Origin: Hyphomicrobiales bacterium
GTDB lineage: Bacteria; Pseudomonadota; Alphaproteobacteria; Rhizobiales; Beijerinckiaceae
Reading direction: 5' to 3'
NCBI GenBank assembly: GCA_028868735.1
Contig: JAGWTW010000024.1
Span: 1-39,937 of the forward strand
Length of the DNA: 39,937 bases
Positions within the stretch are counted from its first letter, which is position 1. Every line of letters starts with the position of its first letter. The translations under genes were made by a program, and so were the position numbers. This document shows, one piece after another, positions 7,544 to 15,861 of the stretch. The notes under the pieces were generated by a model. It saw only the letters and a list, made by a program, of their open reading frames with translations. It was not told the DNA's origin and made no database searches.

Positions 7544-8146
7544 ATGCGCATGAAGCGGCTGATGTTTGTGGACGACCATCCGATTTATCGGGAGGGCTTC
7601 AGGCGCGCGATCGAGCGGGGCGCGCCGGGTCTGGAAGTCGTCCTGGCCGGCGCGGCGGACGAGGCGCTCGCCATGTTGGCGGCCGACCGCAATATCGATC
7701 TGTGCATCGCCGACCGGATGCTGCCCGGCGACGACGGTCTGACCCTCCTCGCAAGGGTACGCGCCGCTTATCCGACCGTCGCTGTCGGAATGCTTTGCGC
7801 AGAGCCGACCCCTGGGCTCGTCGACGGCGTCCGCGCGCTCGGCGGCGTCGCCTGTCTCTGCAAGGAAATGGATACCGGCGAACTCGTGGACGCCATCGTG
7901 GCGATTTACGAAGGCGACGAAGTATTTCCGGAACCGAGGCTCGCGCCGGGCGAGAAGCCTCTTTCGGATCGCCGACGCCGTATATTGCAGGCGGCGAGCC
8001 GGGGATTGCCGGACAAGCAGATAAGCGATGACCTCGGAATCTCCGAAAGCACGGTGAGGGACCATTGGACCCATATCTTCCGCCTTCTCGGCGTGAACAA
8101 CCGGACGGAAGCGGTGGCCCGGGCGGTGCGCCGTCGCCTGATCTGA
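7544..8146 (+). CDS. NarL/FixJ-family response regulator
   Basis: A 200-residue two-component transcription factor. The receiver (about residues 5-120) has acidic residues D10-D11, phospho-acceptor D57 in CIADRMLPGDDG and the late conserved Lys in CLCKEMD. The LuxR-type helix-turn-helix (about 138-198) has GLPDKQISDDLGISESTVRDHW followed by LGVNNRTEAV. The phospho site sits in ADRMLP rather than the common MDL.MP. It is followed directly by a hybrid histidine kinase in the same orientation, its probable partner. The start may be ATG 7544 or ATG 7550; ribosome-site support is weak for both. Confidence 0.92.
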   Translation: MRMKRLMFVDDHPIYREGFRRAIERGAPGLEVVLAGAADEALAMLAADRNIDLCIADRMLPGDDGLTLLARVRAAYPTVAVGMLCAEPTPGLVDGVRALGGVACLCKEMDTGELVDAIVAIYEGDEVFPEPRLAPGEKPLSDRRRRILQAASRGLPDKQISDDLGISESTVRDHWTHIFRLLGVNNRTEAVARAVRRRLI

Positions 8147-8187
8147 CGGCGCATGCGGATCGCGAACGCGCGATCGCTCTCGCGCGC

Positions 8188-9894
8188 ATGCGCCTCTACT
8201 TCACCGAATATGCAGCGTCCGCGATATTTGGCGTCAGGCCCCTGCAATTCGCAGCCGTGATCGGCGCGATCGTCGTCGGCCTGATCCTTCACGCAACGAG
8301 CGGCGTCCGGCTGCATTTTGTCGCCCTGTGGTGGTCGACGATCGCTCTGGGCGAAGGCTGCGTCGTCGTCGTGAACATGATGTTTCTCGCCCGGCCGCGC
8401 AGCGACGACGAATTGCCGCGGTGGGCGAAGGCCAAGGCGGCGATCGCCGGCTTCGGCGGCCTGACCTGGAGCCTCGGCCCGTACATGATCCACGTGGACG
8501 GCGAAGTGCTGACCACGATCGTGCCGCCCTGGATGATCATCACCTATTGCTGCGGCGCTGTTTGGGCCGGCGCCTTTTACGCGCCCGCGCTCGTCGCAAT
8601 GGTCACCGCATCGACGCTGCCCGCGGCCCTCTGGCTGCTGCGGGGGCAGGGCATCGAGGAGGCGAGCGGAACCTGTCTTCTGATCGCTGCGCCGTATTTT
8701 CTCGTGCTTGGCCGCAACGCTTCGCTGCGTTATCGCGCGGCCGTCATCGACAAGATCGAAATCGCGCTTCTCCTGCAGAAACAGCGCGCCGACAGCGTCC
8801 GCATCGAGGAGCTGGGCCGCGAACGCGCCCGGTTCTTCAGCGCCGCGAGCCACGATCTTCGCCAGCCTCTCCATGCGATGGGACTCTATCTGACGCTGCT
8901 GCGCGACGATCCGCGAGGGCGCGAGCGGGAGGAGCTCATCGACAACCTCTCGCAATGCGCCGCAAGCCTCGATTCGCAATTCGACGCCATTCTCGGCGTC
9001 AACGAAACCGATCGCTTGCTCGAGCGCGCGCGGCTGACGCCGATCCCGCTGCAGACGCTTTTCGACCGCATCGCGGCGCAGGCGCGCCCGCGCGCAGCCG
9101 CATTGGGGTTGTCGTTGCGCGTCCTGCCGACGCGCGCCTGGGTCGACGTTTCGCAGGATACGCTCGAACGCGTGATCGCCAACCTCGTGTCGAACGCGCT
9201 GAAATTCACGGATTGCGGCGGCGTGCTCGTCGGGGCGCGACGCAGGGGCGCGCAGATCGCGATTGTCGTGGCCGATACGGGCGTCGGGATCGCGCCCGAG
9301 CATCAGGCCGCCGTGTTCGACGACTATGTCCAGATCGGAAATCCCCAGCGCGACAATATGCCGGGATACGGGCTCGGGCTCGCCATCGTCCGGCGTTTGT
9401 GCATGGGAATGGACTGGCGCATCGACATGAATTCGCGACCGGGCCGGGGAACGTCGTTTTCGATCCTTGTGCCGTCGGCCACGCCCGCCCTGCGTCCGCA
9501 AACTGCGCCGGTCGAGGCGTCGTCGCTGTTGAAGGCGCAATCAACCCTCGTCGTCGACGACGACGCGCGTGTGCGCGACGCCATGCGCCGCATGTTCGAA
9601 CGCTGGGGCGTCGATGGAAAATTCTGCGCCAGCGCCGATGAGGCGCTTTGTGCGCTGCAGGCGGCCGACGGGACGACGCGCTGGCGCGCCTTGATCGACT
9701 ATCGGCTGGGCGGCGACGCGAACGGCCTCGATCTGGTCGAGGAAATTCGGCGCAGGTTCGGCGATCGGGTCGAGCCGGCGATCGTCACGGGCGAGTCGGA
9801 CGAGGCGCTCGAAGCGCGCGCAGCCGAGCTCGGCCTCGCCATCCTGCGCAAGCCCGTCCAGCCGGTGCGCCTGCGGGCCTTGCTCGCGCGCTGA
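8188..9894 (+). CDS. Hybrid sensor histidine kinase/response regulator
   Basis: A 568-residue membrane kinase with a C-terminal receiver. Residues ~1-180 hold about six hydrophobic segments with no known sensor domain. The HisKA box FFSAASHDLRQPLHAMG has phospho-acceptor H222, followed by an HATPase with NLVSNALKF, VADTGVGIA and GYGLGLAIV. The receiver (about 450-565) has VVDDDARVRD and phospho-site D504 in LIDYRLGG. ATG 8188 has no visible ribosome site. A TTG at 8065, inside the regulator gene, has GAGGG upstream and would add 41 residues with an 82-base overlap, so the start is open. It probably phosphorylates the NarL-type regulator encoded just upstream. Confidence 0.9.
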   Translation: MRLYFTEYAASAIFGVRPLQFAAVIGAIVVGLILHATSGVRLHFVALWWSTIALGEGCVVVVNMMFLARPRSDDELPRWAKAKAAIAGFGGLTWSLGPYMIHVDGEVLTTIVPPWMIITYCCGAVWAGAFYAPALVAMVTASTLPAALWLLRGQGIEEASGTCLLIAAPYFLVLGRNASLRYRAAVIDKIEIALLLQKQRADSVRIEELGRERARFFSAASHDLRQPLHAMGLYLTLLRDDPRGREREELIDNLSQCAASLDSQFDAILGVNETDRLLERARLTPIPLQTLFDRIAAQARPRAAALGLSLRVLPTRAWVDVSQDTLERVIANLVSNALKFTDCGGVLVGARRRGAQIAIVVADTGVGIAPEHQAAVFDDYVQIGNPQRDNMPGYGLGLAIVRRLCMGMDWRIDMNSRPGRGTSFSILVPSATPALRPQTAPVEASSLLKAQSTLVVDDDARVRDAMRRMFERWGVDGKFCASADEALCALQAADGTTRWRALIDYRLGGDANGLDLVEEIRRRFGDRVEPAIVTGESDEALEARAAELGLAILRKPVQPVRLRALLAR

Positions 9895-9898
9895 CGGC

Positions 9899-9916
9899 GG
9901 CGCGCTTGCGCGCGCC
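9899..9916 (+). terminator. GC hairpin after the hybrid kinase gene
   Basis: GGCGCGC / GCGCGCC stem with a TTGC loop, immediately after the kinase stop codon and 50 bases before the acyl-CoA ligase start. No T run, so this is a weak call. Confidence 0.3.
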
Positions 9917-9967
9917 CGGCATCGCGATAAAACCTGAACGAAGGACAAGAACGGAACGAGGGGAAAC

Positions 9968-11515
9968 ATGACTGCCGCTCGAGGCGCCGCGCCGCTTCAT
10001 CGCAATTCTATTCCGGACAATTTCCATCGTGCGGCGGTCAAGTACCGAGAGCGCACGGCGCTGACGTTCTCCGGCCGCGCATGGTCTTTCGCCGAAATCG
10101 ATCGCGCCGCGGCGCGCATCGCTCATCGACTGCACGCGCTCGGGCTCCGGAAGGGCGACCGCGTCGGCGCCTATGCGCGCAATTCCGACGCATATCTCCT
10201 TCTCTGGCTCGGCTGCGTGCGCATCGGCCTTGTCCATGTGCCGATCAATTACGCGCTGACGGCCGGCGAGTTGCGCTACATCCTCGACCAGTCCGGCGCC
10301 AAGGCGCTGTTCTATGATCCCGACCTCTCCGCGGTCGTCGACGTCATGCGTCGCGAGGCGGGCGTCGCGCATTACGGCCTCGTGCGCGACGGCGCCGGCG
10401 ACATTCTCTCGACGGCGCTCGACAAGAACGCGCCGCGCATCGACGTGTCTGACGCCAACGACGAGGATCATGCGCAATTCTGCTATACGTCCGGGACGAC
10501 CGCCGCGCCCAAAGCGGCGGTGATGTCCCATCGCGCCTATGTCGCCGAATACATGGCCTGCGCGATCGAGCTCGAATTCTCTGCGCGCGACGTCGCGCTG
10601 GCCGCGCTGCCGCTCTATCACACCGCGCAGATGCACGCCTTCACCATGCCGCAGATGCTGGTCGGCGCGACGACGCACCTGATCGAAACGCCCGCGCCCG
10701 ATGTCGTGCTCGAATTGATCGAAAGGCTCGGCATCACATCTTTCTTCGCGCCGCCGACGGTCTGGATCAGCCTTCTGCGGCACCCTGATTTCGACAAGCG
10801 CGACTTGCGGACGCTGAAGAACATCTATTACGGCGCGTCCATCATGCCGGTGCCGGTCCTGCAGGAATTGCGGCAAAAGCTTCCGGGCGTGCGCTTCTAC
10901 AATTGCTACGGACAGACGGAGATCGCGCCGCTCGCCACGCTTCTCAGGCCAGAAGACCACGACGCGCGCCCGGCGTCCGCCGGCCGCGCGATCCTGTCAG
11001 TCGAGACGCGCGTGGTCGATTTCGAAATGAATGATTGCGCGCCGGGCGTGCATGGCGAGATCGTGCATCGCTCGCCGCAACTTCTGAACGAATATTACAA
11101 CAAGCCCGAAGAGACGAAGGAAGCTTTCGCCGGCGGCTGGTTCCACTCCGGCGACGTCGGCTATTTCGACGACGAAGGCTATCTCTTCGTCGTCGATCGC
11201 GTGAAGGACATCATCAAATCAGGCGGAGTCGTCGTCGCCGGCCGCGAGGTCGAGGAAGCGCTGTTCAAGCATCCTTCGGTATCCGAAGTGGCGGTGATCG
11301 GTTTGCCGGATCCGAAATGGATCGAGGCGGTCACGGCGATCGTCGTGCTGAAGCCGGGCTTCGAGCCGGACGAAGACGCGCTCATCGCGCATGCGCGCGA
11401 ACATCTCGCGCCGTTCAAGGTCCCGAAGAAAGTCGTCTATGCGCAGAACCTGCCTCGCAACACGGCTGGCAAGCTCCTGAAGCGCGAACTGCGGGTCGAA
11501 TACGCCAAGGCGTGA
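9968..11515 (+). CDS. AMP-dependent acyl-CoA synthetase/ligase
   Basis: A 515-residue ANL-superfamily ligase that activates a carboxylic acid to acyl-AMP and then acyl-CoA. The P-loop-like A3 motif is YTSGTTAAPKA (about residues 172-182), with Ala where many members have Gly (SGTTGxPK). Other core motifs are YNCYGQTEI (A5), GGWFHSGDVGY (A7), DRVKDIIKSGG (A8) and the catalytic Lys in PRNTAGKLLKRE (A10). Architecture resembles medium/long-chain or aryl acyl-CoA synthetases; the substrate is undetermined. ATG 9968 follows GAGGGG with good spacing. No other lipid gene shares its operon. Confidence 0.92.
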   Translation: MTAARGAAPLHRNSIPDNFHRAAVKYRERTALTFSGRAWSFAEIDRAAARIAHRLHALGLRKGDRVGAYARNSDAYLLLWLGCVRIGLVHVPINYALTAGELRYILDQSGAKALFYDPDLSAVVDVMRREAGVAHYGLVRDGAGDILSTALDKNAPRIDVSDANDEDHAQFCYTSGTTAAPKAAVMSHRAYVAEYMACAIELEFSARDVALAALPLYHTAQMHAFTMPQMLVGATTHLIETPAPDVVLELIERLGITSFFAPPTVWISLLRHPDFDKRDLRTLKNIYYGASIMPVPVLQELRQKLPGVRFYNCYGQTEIAPLATLLRPEDHDARPASAGRAILSVETRVVDFEMNDCAPGVHGEIVHRSPQLLNEYYNKPEETKEAFAGGWFHSGDVGYFDDEGYLFVVDRVKDIIKSGGVVVAGREVEEALFKHPSVSEVAVIGLPDPKWIEAVTAIVVLKPGFEPDEDALIAHAREHLAPFKVPKKVVYAQNLPRNTAGKLLKRELRVEYAKA

Positions 11516-11562
11516 GGGTTCCGCGGGCGCGTGGTCCGGCGCGTGGTCGACGTGCGGTCGTG

Positions 11563-11586
11563 TCGAAACCCGGAATCGGGTCTCGA
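11563..11586 (+). terminator. Imperfect hairpin after the acyl-CoA ligase
   Basis: TCGAAACCCG and CGGGTCTCGA pair over 9 of 10 positions around a GAAT loop, 48 bases after the ligase stop. Only TT follows two bases later. Upstream in the same gap, GGCGCGTGGTC is directly repeated at 11526-11536 and 11538-11548. Confidence 0.3.
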
Positions 11587-11658
11587 CCTTGCGAGGCGGT
11601 CGCGCGATAGTGTGCGCCCAAGGCCGAGCCGAGGTCGGCGAACACACGAGGAAACGAC

Positions 11659-11943
11659 ATGATTGCTATCGTCGCAACGATCAAGACGAAGCCGGGCGTG
11701 GGCGCGCAATTCGAGACCGTCGCGAAGGAGTTGATGGCGAAAGTTCACGCCAACGAGCCCGGTTGCAAGCTTTATCAGCTCTGCAAGTCGGACGAGGCGG
11801 ACACCTACGTTTTCATTGAGCGCTATGCCGATCAAGCCGCAGTCGAGACGCATCGCGGCACGTCGCATTTCAAGGAACTCGGCAAGAAGATGGGCGAGTT
11901 CATGGCGGGCCGGCCCGAGGTCAAGATTCTCCACGAAGTTTGA
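11659..11943 (+). CDS. ABM-fold antibiotic biosynthesis monooxygenase-like protein
   Basis: A 94-residue single-domain protein of the antibiotic biosynthesis monooxygenase / dimeric alpha-beta barrel family. It begins MIAIVATIKTKPG, has the Glu-Pro-Gly segment NEPGCKLYQL, and carries the conserved His in the helix RGTSHFKELG. Family members act as dimers, as quinol monooxygenases or heme-degrading or detoxifying enzymes; nothing here fixes the substrate. The start follows GAGGAAA. It appears to stand alone between the ligase and the OmpA gene. Confidence 0.9.
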   Translation: MIAIVATIKTKPGVGAQFETVAKELMAKVHANEPGCKLYQLCKSDEADTYVFIERYADQAAVETHRGTSHFKELGKKMGEFMAGRPEVKILHEV

Positions 11944-12057
11944 CGCGTCACATCGTCGCCGCTGTTTCGACTTCCAGTGGACAAGCTCGACCCTATCTAA
12001 TCTCGCTGAGAACTGCGCGTCGGCGTCGTCGCGCCGGCAAGCTCAGCGAGGTTGGTT

Positions 12058-13923
12058 ATGCGAAATCTGAAACGGGTCTTTCTCGCGGGCGTCATGTCGC
12101 CCGCGCTCGTGCTGACGCCGGCGCCTGCGGGCTTCGGCGTTGTCGCCTATGCGCAAGGCCAGCGCGAGGAAGGACACGGCGCGCCGAATCAGCCGCATCC
12201 TCCGGCTCCGCACCCGCCTGCCCCACCTCCTGCGGTCCCGCACGCGCCGCCTGCGGTCCCGCACGCGCCGCCGCCTGCTGCTGTACCGCATCCGCCGGCG
12301 CCGCCTCCCGCAGCGGCTCCACATTCCCCGGCGCCGCCGCCTGCTGCGGCTCCGCATCCGTCCGCGCCGCCGCCAACGGCGGTCCCACGCGCGGCGCCGC
12401 CGCCAATTCCGAAGCCCCCCTCGGCCGAGCCGAAAAATCCCTCCGCGCCGCCCACGGCCCGTCCCGGCGGGGCCGGCCTGCCGTCTGGCGCTCGCGAAAT
12501 TGCGCCTCCCGGCCGGCCGCCGTCGCCGGCTCCTTCGCCGTTATCTCGGGAGCCCAACGCCGCCTCGCCGGGCGCACGGCCGTCGCAATCGCCGCCGCCG
12601 CGCGAAGCCGCCCCCACGCAACCGCGTCGGCCGCAGCCGCCGACGCCTCCAGCGGCCCCTTCGCCCTCTTTTTCGACGCCGAACGCGCCGCCGCCCGGCG
12701 CGCGGCCTCCGCAACCCCCGCATTCCGAGCAGCCGGCGCAACCTCCGCAGCCCTCGCCGCCGGTTGCGCCGCCTCCCGCGCAACCCGGCGTTCCCGCGCA
12801 ACCCGGTCAGCAGCCGGCTGCGCCCCCGCCGGCGCCCATGCGCGTACCCGACGGGCCGCCGCCCGCAGGCCAGCGTCCGATGCCGCTGCAACCCGGCGCC
12901 CAGCCGCAGCCGGGCGCGGCGCCCGGTCCACAGGGCCCGCGCGGGAGCCGCTTGACGCCGGCCGGCGCGGCGGCGCTTGGCGCCGCCGCGGGGCTGGTCG
13001 GCGGCTTCATGCTCGAAAAGCCCGGCGCGGCCCAGCAGGGATTCGACGCCGTGCGGCGCGACCGGCGCCAGTTCGACGCCGACGGGAGCGCCGTGTTTCA
13101 GGAGCCCGGCCGCACCATCGTCCAGCAAGACAATCGCTTCTTCGTTCGTCACGACGAGAACGAGCGCTTCCGCAGGCTTGGCGCGCCGTTGCAGACACAG
13201 CAACGCGGCGACGAATTCGTTACGGTCTGGCGCAGCCCCGACGGCGCCGAGATCGTCACCATCACCGACGCCAACGGCGATCTCATCCGGCGCTTCCGGC
13301 GAGCGCCGGACGGATCGGAAGTCATCATCATCGACAACCGATTTTCCGGACGGCCGCGCCCCTTCCTCGACGATGTCGTCGCGCTGCCGCCGCCGGTCTT
13401 CAGTTTGCCGCCCGACCGTTACGTCGTGGAGGCCGACGGCGCCGATCCGCGCAACATTTACGACGCGCTTTCGGCGCCGCCCGTTGCGCCGATCCCGCGC
13501 CGATTCACGCTGGACGAAATTCGCTACAGCCCGGACGTGCGCGCCTATACGCGCTCCGTCGATCTCGACTCGATCAACTTCGACACGAATTCCTGGGTCG
13601 TCGCCCCCGACCAGGCGCAGAAGCTCGCCGGCATCGCGCGCGCGCTGAAGGAAGCCGTCGCGCGCAACGCGAACGAGGTTTTCCTGGTCGAAGGCTATAC
13701 GGATGCGGTGGGGAACGCGGTCGACAATATGTCGCTGTCGGACCGTCGGGCGCAGAGCGTCGCGGAAGTGCTGACGCGCACTTTCAACGTGCCGGCGGAA
13801 AACCTCGTGACGCAGGGATACGGCGCGCAGTTTCCGCGCGTGCAGACGACAGGCCCGGAACGCCGAAACCGGCGCGTGACGATCCGTCGGATCACGCCGC
13901 TTCTGAACGGGCAGAACGGGTAG
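12058..13923 (+). CDS. OmpA-domain protein with a long proline-rich region
   Basis: A 621-residue envelope protein. Residues 1-33 are a signal peptide ending near VVAYAQ. Residues ~40-300 are extremely rich in Pro and Ala (PHPPAP, PPAVPH repeats), resembling a disordered spacer that could span the periplasm or protrude from the cell. A Gly-rich hydrophobic segment (GAAALGAAAGLVGGFML, about 302-318) may insert into a membrane. A linker with repeated Arg/Asp motifs follows. The C-terminal 110 residues are an OmpA-like peptidoglycan-binding domain with INFDTNSW, VEGYTDAVGN and LSDRRAQSV. The start at 12058 follows GAGG. It converges on the cyclopropane synthase gene with an 18-base gap. Confidence 0.87.
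   Translation: MRNLKRVFLAGVMSPALVLTPAPAGFGVVAYAQGQREEGHGAPNQPHPPAPHPPAPPPAVPHAPPAVPHAPPPAAVPHPPAPPPAAAPHSPAPPPAAAPHPSAPPPTAVPRAAPPPIPKPPSAEPKNPSAPPTARPGGAGLPSGAREIAPPGRPPSPAPSPLSREPNAASPGARPSQSPPPREAAPTQPRRPQPPTPPAAPSPSFSTPNAPPPGARPPQPPHSEQPAQPPQPSPPVAPPPAQPGVPAQPGQQPAAPPPAPMRVPDGPPPAGQRPMPLQPGAQPQPGAAPGPQGPRGSRLTPAGAAALGAAAGLVGGFMLEKPGAAQQGFDAVRRDRRQFDADGSAVFQEPGRTIVQQDNRFFVRHDENERFRRLGAPLQTQQRGDEFVTVWRSPDGAEIVTITDANGDLIRRFRRAPDGSEVIIIDNRFSGRPRPFLDDVVALPPPVFSLPPDRYVVEADGADPRNIYDALSAPPVAPIPRRFTLDEIRYSPDVRAYTRSVDLDSINFDTNSWVVAPDQAQKLAGIARALKEAVARNANEVFLVEGYTDAVGNAVDNMSLSDRRAQSVAEVLTRTFNVPAENLVTQGYGAQFPRVQTTGPERRNRRVTIRRITPLLNGQNG
12229..12270 (+). repeat. Tandem 21-bp duplication within the proline-rich coding region
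   Basis: Two identical 21-base units (12229-12249, 12250-12270) each encode the heptapeptide PAVPHAP. The surrounding PPPA/PHPPAP coding sequence is degenerate repeat of the same type, suggesting growth by slippage. Confidence 0.85.
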
Positions 13924-13941
13924 CGGCCGCGCCTGCGCCCG

Positions 13942-15201
13942 TCACTCGCCGGCTGCCGCCTGCGCGGGCGCGAGTTCCCCGGCGTCGCGCACGCGCAGCC
14001 GCGCCTCGCGTTCTGCGATGTAGCTCCGCGTGATCGGCACGATGTCGTGGCGTCGCGCGACCTGCACCTGATAGACGCATTCGCCTTCGACGCGGAATGT
14101 CAGTTCGCAGATCGAGAGGTAGAATTCCCACATGCGGCAGAACCGCTCGTCGTAGAGCGCCCGCGCCTCGTCCCGCCGCGCCATGAAGCGTTCGCGCCAT
14201 GCCTTCAGCGTCTCGGCGTAATGCATGCGGAGCACCTCGATATCGGTGATGAAAAGTCCGGTTTTCTCGATCGCCGTCGAGATTTCCGAGAGGGAGGGAA
14301 TATAGCCGCCGGGAAATATATATTTCGATATCCACGGGTTCGTCGCGCCGGGCCCGTCCGGCCGCCCGATCGTGTGCACCAGCGCGACGCCGTCCTCGGT
14401 CAGCAATTGCGCGATCCGACGGAAATATGTTTCGAAATGCGCCGGGCCGACATGTTCGAACATGCCGACCGAGACGACGCGATCGAAGGCTCCTTGCATA
14501 TCGCGGTAGTCCTGGAGCCTGAATTGCACGCGATCCGCACAGGCGGCGTTCTGCGCGCGCATATTGGCCATCGCCAGCTGCTCTTCGGACAAGGTGACGC
14601 CAGTCACGTTCGCTCCGCAATAATGCGCAAGATAGAGCGCCAGGCCGCCCCAGCCCGAGCCGATGTCGAGCACGCGATGGGCAGGATCGACGAGGAGCTT
14701 CGCCGCGATATGGCGTTTCTTCGCGAGCTGGGCCTCGTCGAGATCCATGTCAGGCCGCTCGAAATAGGCGCAGGAATATTGCCGGTCGCGATCGAGGAAT
14801 AGACCGTAGATGCGTCCGTCGAGGTCGTAGTGATGCGCGACGTTGGCGCGCGCACGCGAGCGCTCGTTGCGCAGGAACGTGAATGTCGCGATGTCCCTCG
14901 CCCAGCGCAGGACGCTGAGAAGACGCGGCGGTTCGCCGCGAACCGGATTGGACAGGACGATCTTGATGAGATCGAAGATCGCGCCTTCGTCCATGACCAG
15001 GCGTCCGTCCATGTAGAGTTCGCCGAACGCCAGCTCCGGGTCGCGCAGGAGATCGAGCGGCCCGCGCGCGTCGGTAAAGCGCGCGATGATGGGTTCGCCG
15101 GTCCCGTCGCCGAATTTCTGCTGGCCGCCGTCCGCGAATCGAAGCGTGAGATCGCCTCGTTTGACGATCTGCGACACGAGTGCGGTTAACAATGTTTGCA
15201 T
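13942..15201 (-). CDS. cfa: Cyclopropane-fatty-acyl-phospholipid synthase family
   Basis: A 419-residue SAM-dependent enzyme that adds a methylene group across cis double bonds of membrane phospholipids, usually in stationary phase or under stress. Residues 1-110 are the N-terminal lipid-binding-type domain. Residues 120-400 are the methyltransferase, with VAHHYDL, the conserved YSCAYF (142-147), SAM motif I VLDIGSGWGG (177-186), VSVGMFEHVG and the downstream ISKYIFPGGYIPSL typical of Cfa. The frame is open far upstream, but ATG 15201 with GAGG before it gives the family's normal length. Together with the desaturase at 3.8 kb it offers a route from unsaturated to cyclopropane lipids, though they are 9 kb apart. 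Confidence 0.94.
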   Translation of the reverse strand: MQTLLTALVSQIVKRGDLTLRFADGGQQKFGDGTGEPIIARFTDARGPLDLLRDPELAFGELYMDGRLVMDEGAIFDLIKIVLSNPVRGEPPRLLSVLRWARDIATFTFLRNERSRARANVAHHYDLDGRIYGLFLDRDRQYSCAYFERPDMDLDEAQLAKKRHIAAKLLVDPAHRVLDIGSGWGGLALYLAHYCGANVTGVTLSEEQLAMANMRAQNAACADRVQFRLQDYRDMQGAFDRVVSVGMFEHVGPAHFETYFRRIAQLLTEDGVALVHTIGRPDGPGATNPWISKYIFPGGYIPSLSEISTAIEKTGLFITDIEVLRMHYAETLKAWRERFMARRDEARALYDERFCRMWEFYLSICELTFRVEGECVYQVQVARRHDIVPITRSYIAEREARLRVRDAGELAPAQAAAGE

Positions 15202-15393
15202 GACCCGTCGCCTCGGATGCACAAGGTCTGGAAGCGGCCACGCCCCCCGTGCTAGCGTGGACCTTAAGGAAAGATAGCGGCGTCTTTCCGGAATCGTAGC
15301 GTCCCCCGATACCCATCGTTTTCGGGCGGCGCTGCGGGCATTCAAACCTGGCCTGCGCGAGAGGCGGCGCAGGCACGAGCGGAGCGCCGCGCC

Positions 15394-15798
15394 ATGCGTC
15401 TTGTTTCTTGTGTCCTCGTCGGACTCGGCCTTTGCGCCGCGGTCCCAGTCCATGCGGCCGCGATCGTCCGCGGCGGCGCTCCAGCTTTCCTGAGGCCGCC
15501 TGCCGGCGTTCTCCATGTCGGTCCGCAAACCCGGTTCGTGCGGCCCGGCTTCAGGCATGGCCACTATCACTATGCGACCGGCTTCTACGGTCCCTATCTG
15601 GCCTATCCCGGATACGAGAACGCGGGCGCGCTCGGCGGCGGCGGCGCCGTACAGATCGTCGCGCCGCGCACGAATGTCTGGGCGGGCCCGATGCCGGTAG
15701 GGCAGGGCGACATCGGGTATGTGACGCAGCCGGCGGTCTACGACGTGGCGCGCGAACTCGCGCGTCGCGGCTCCTACGCGCGCGGTCCCGGCAAATAG
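15394..15798 (+). CDS. Small secreted protein, unknown
   Basis: A 134-residue protein with an N-terminal signal peptide (MRLVSCVLVGLGLCAAVPVHA, cleavage likely after VHA). The mature part is Gly/Tyr/Pro-rich with a His/Tyr cluster (FRHGHYHYATGFYGPY) and a Gly run. No catalytic motif is recognisable. It is followed by a second small secreted Gly/His-rich protein in the same orientation, separated by a probable EcfG promoter. The Tyr/Gly/His composition recalls short envelope-associated proteins common in Hyphomicrobiales, whose function is unknown. Confidence 0.75.
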   Translation: MRLVSCVLVGLGLCAAVPVHAAAIVRGGAPAFLRPPAGVLHVGPQTRFVRPGFRHGHYHYATGFYGPYLAYPGYENAGALGGGGAVQIVAPRTNVWAGPMPVGQGDIGYVTQPAVYDVARELARRGSYARGPGK

Positions 15799-15803
15799 CC
15801 CAA

Positions 15804-15828
15804 GGAACCGGGGGCGACATCGCCAGTT
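15804..15828 (+). promoter_or_regulatory. Putative EcfG promoter of the HFGGP-repeat protein
   Basis: GGAAC (15804-15808), 16 bases, AGTT (15825-15828), 33 bases before the ATG at 15862. This is the same pattern as the phyR element (perfect -35, AGTT at -10). Confidence 0.5.
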
Positions 15829-15861
15829 GAATCTCCTTCCTGCAAGTTGAAGGAGGTTACG

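Noticed and set aside
12229..12270. CRISPR-like or transposon-end repeats
   Set aside because: The repeats here and at 15976-16065 are in-frame coding repeats without spacers.
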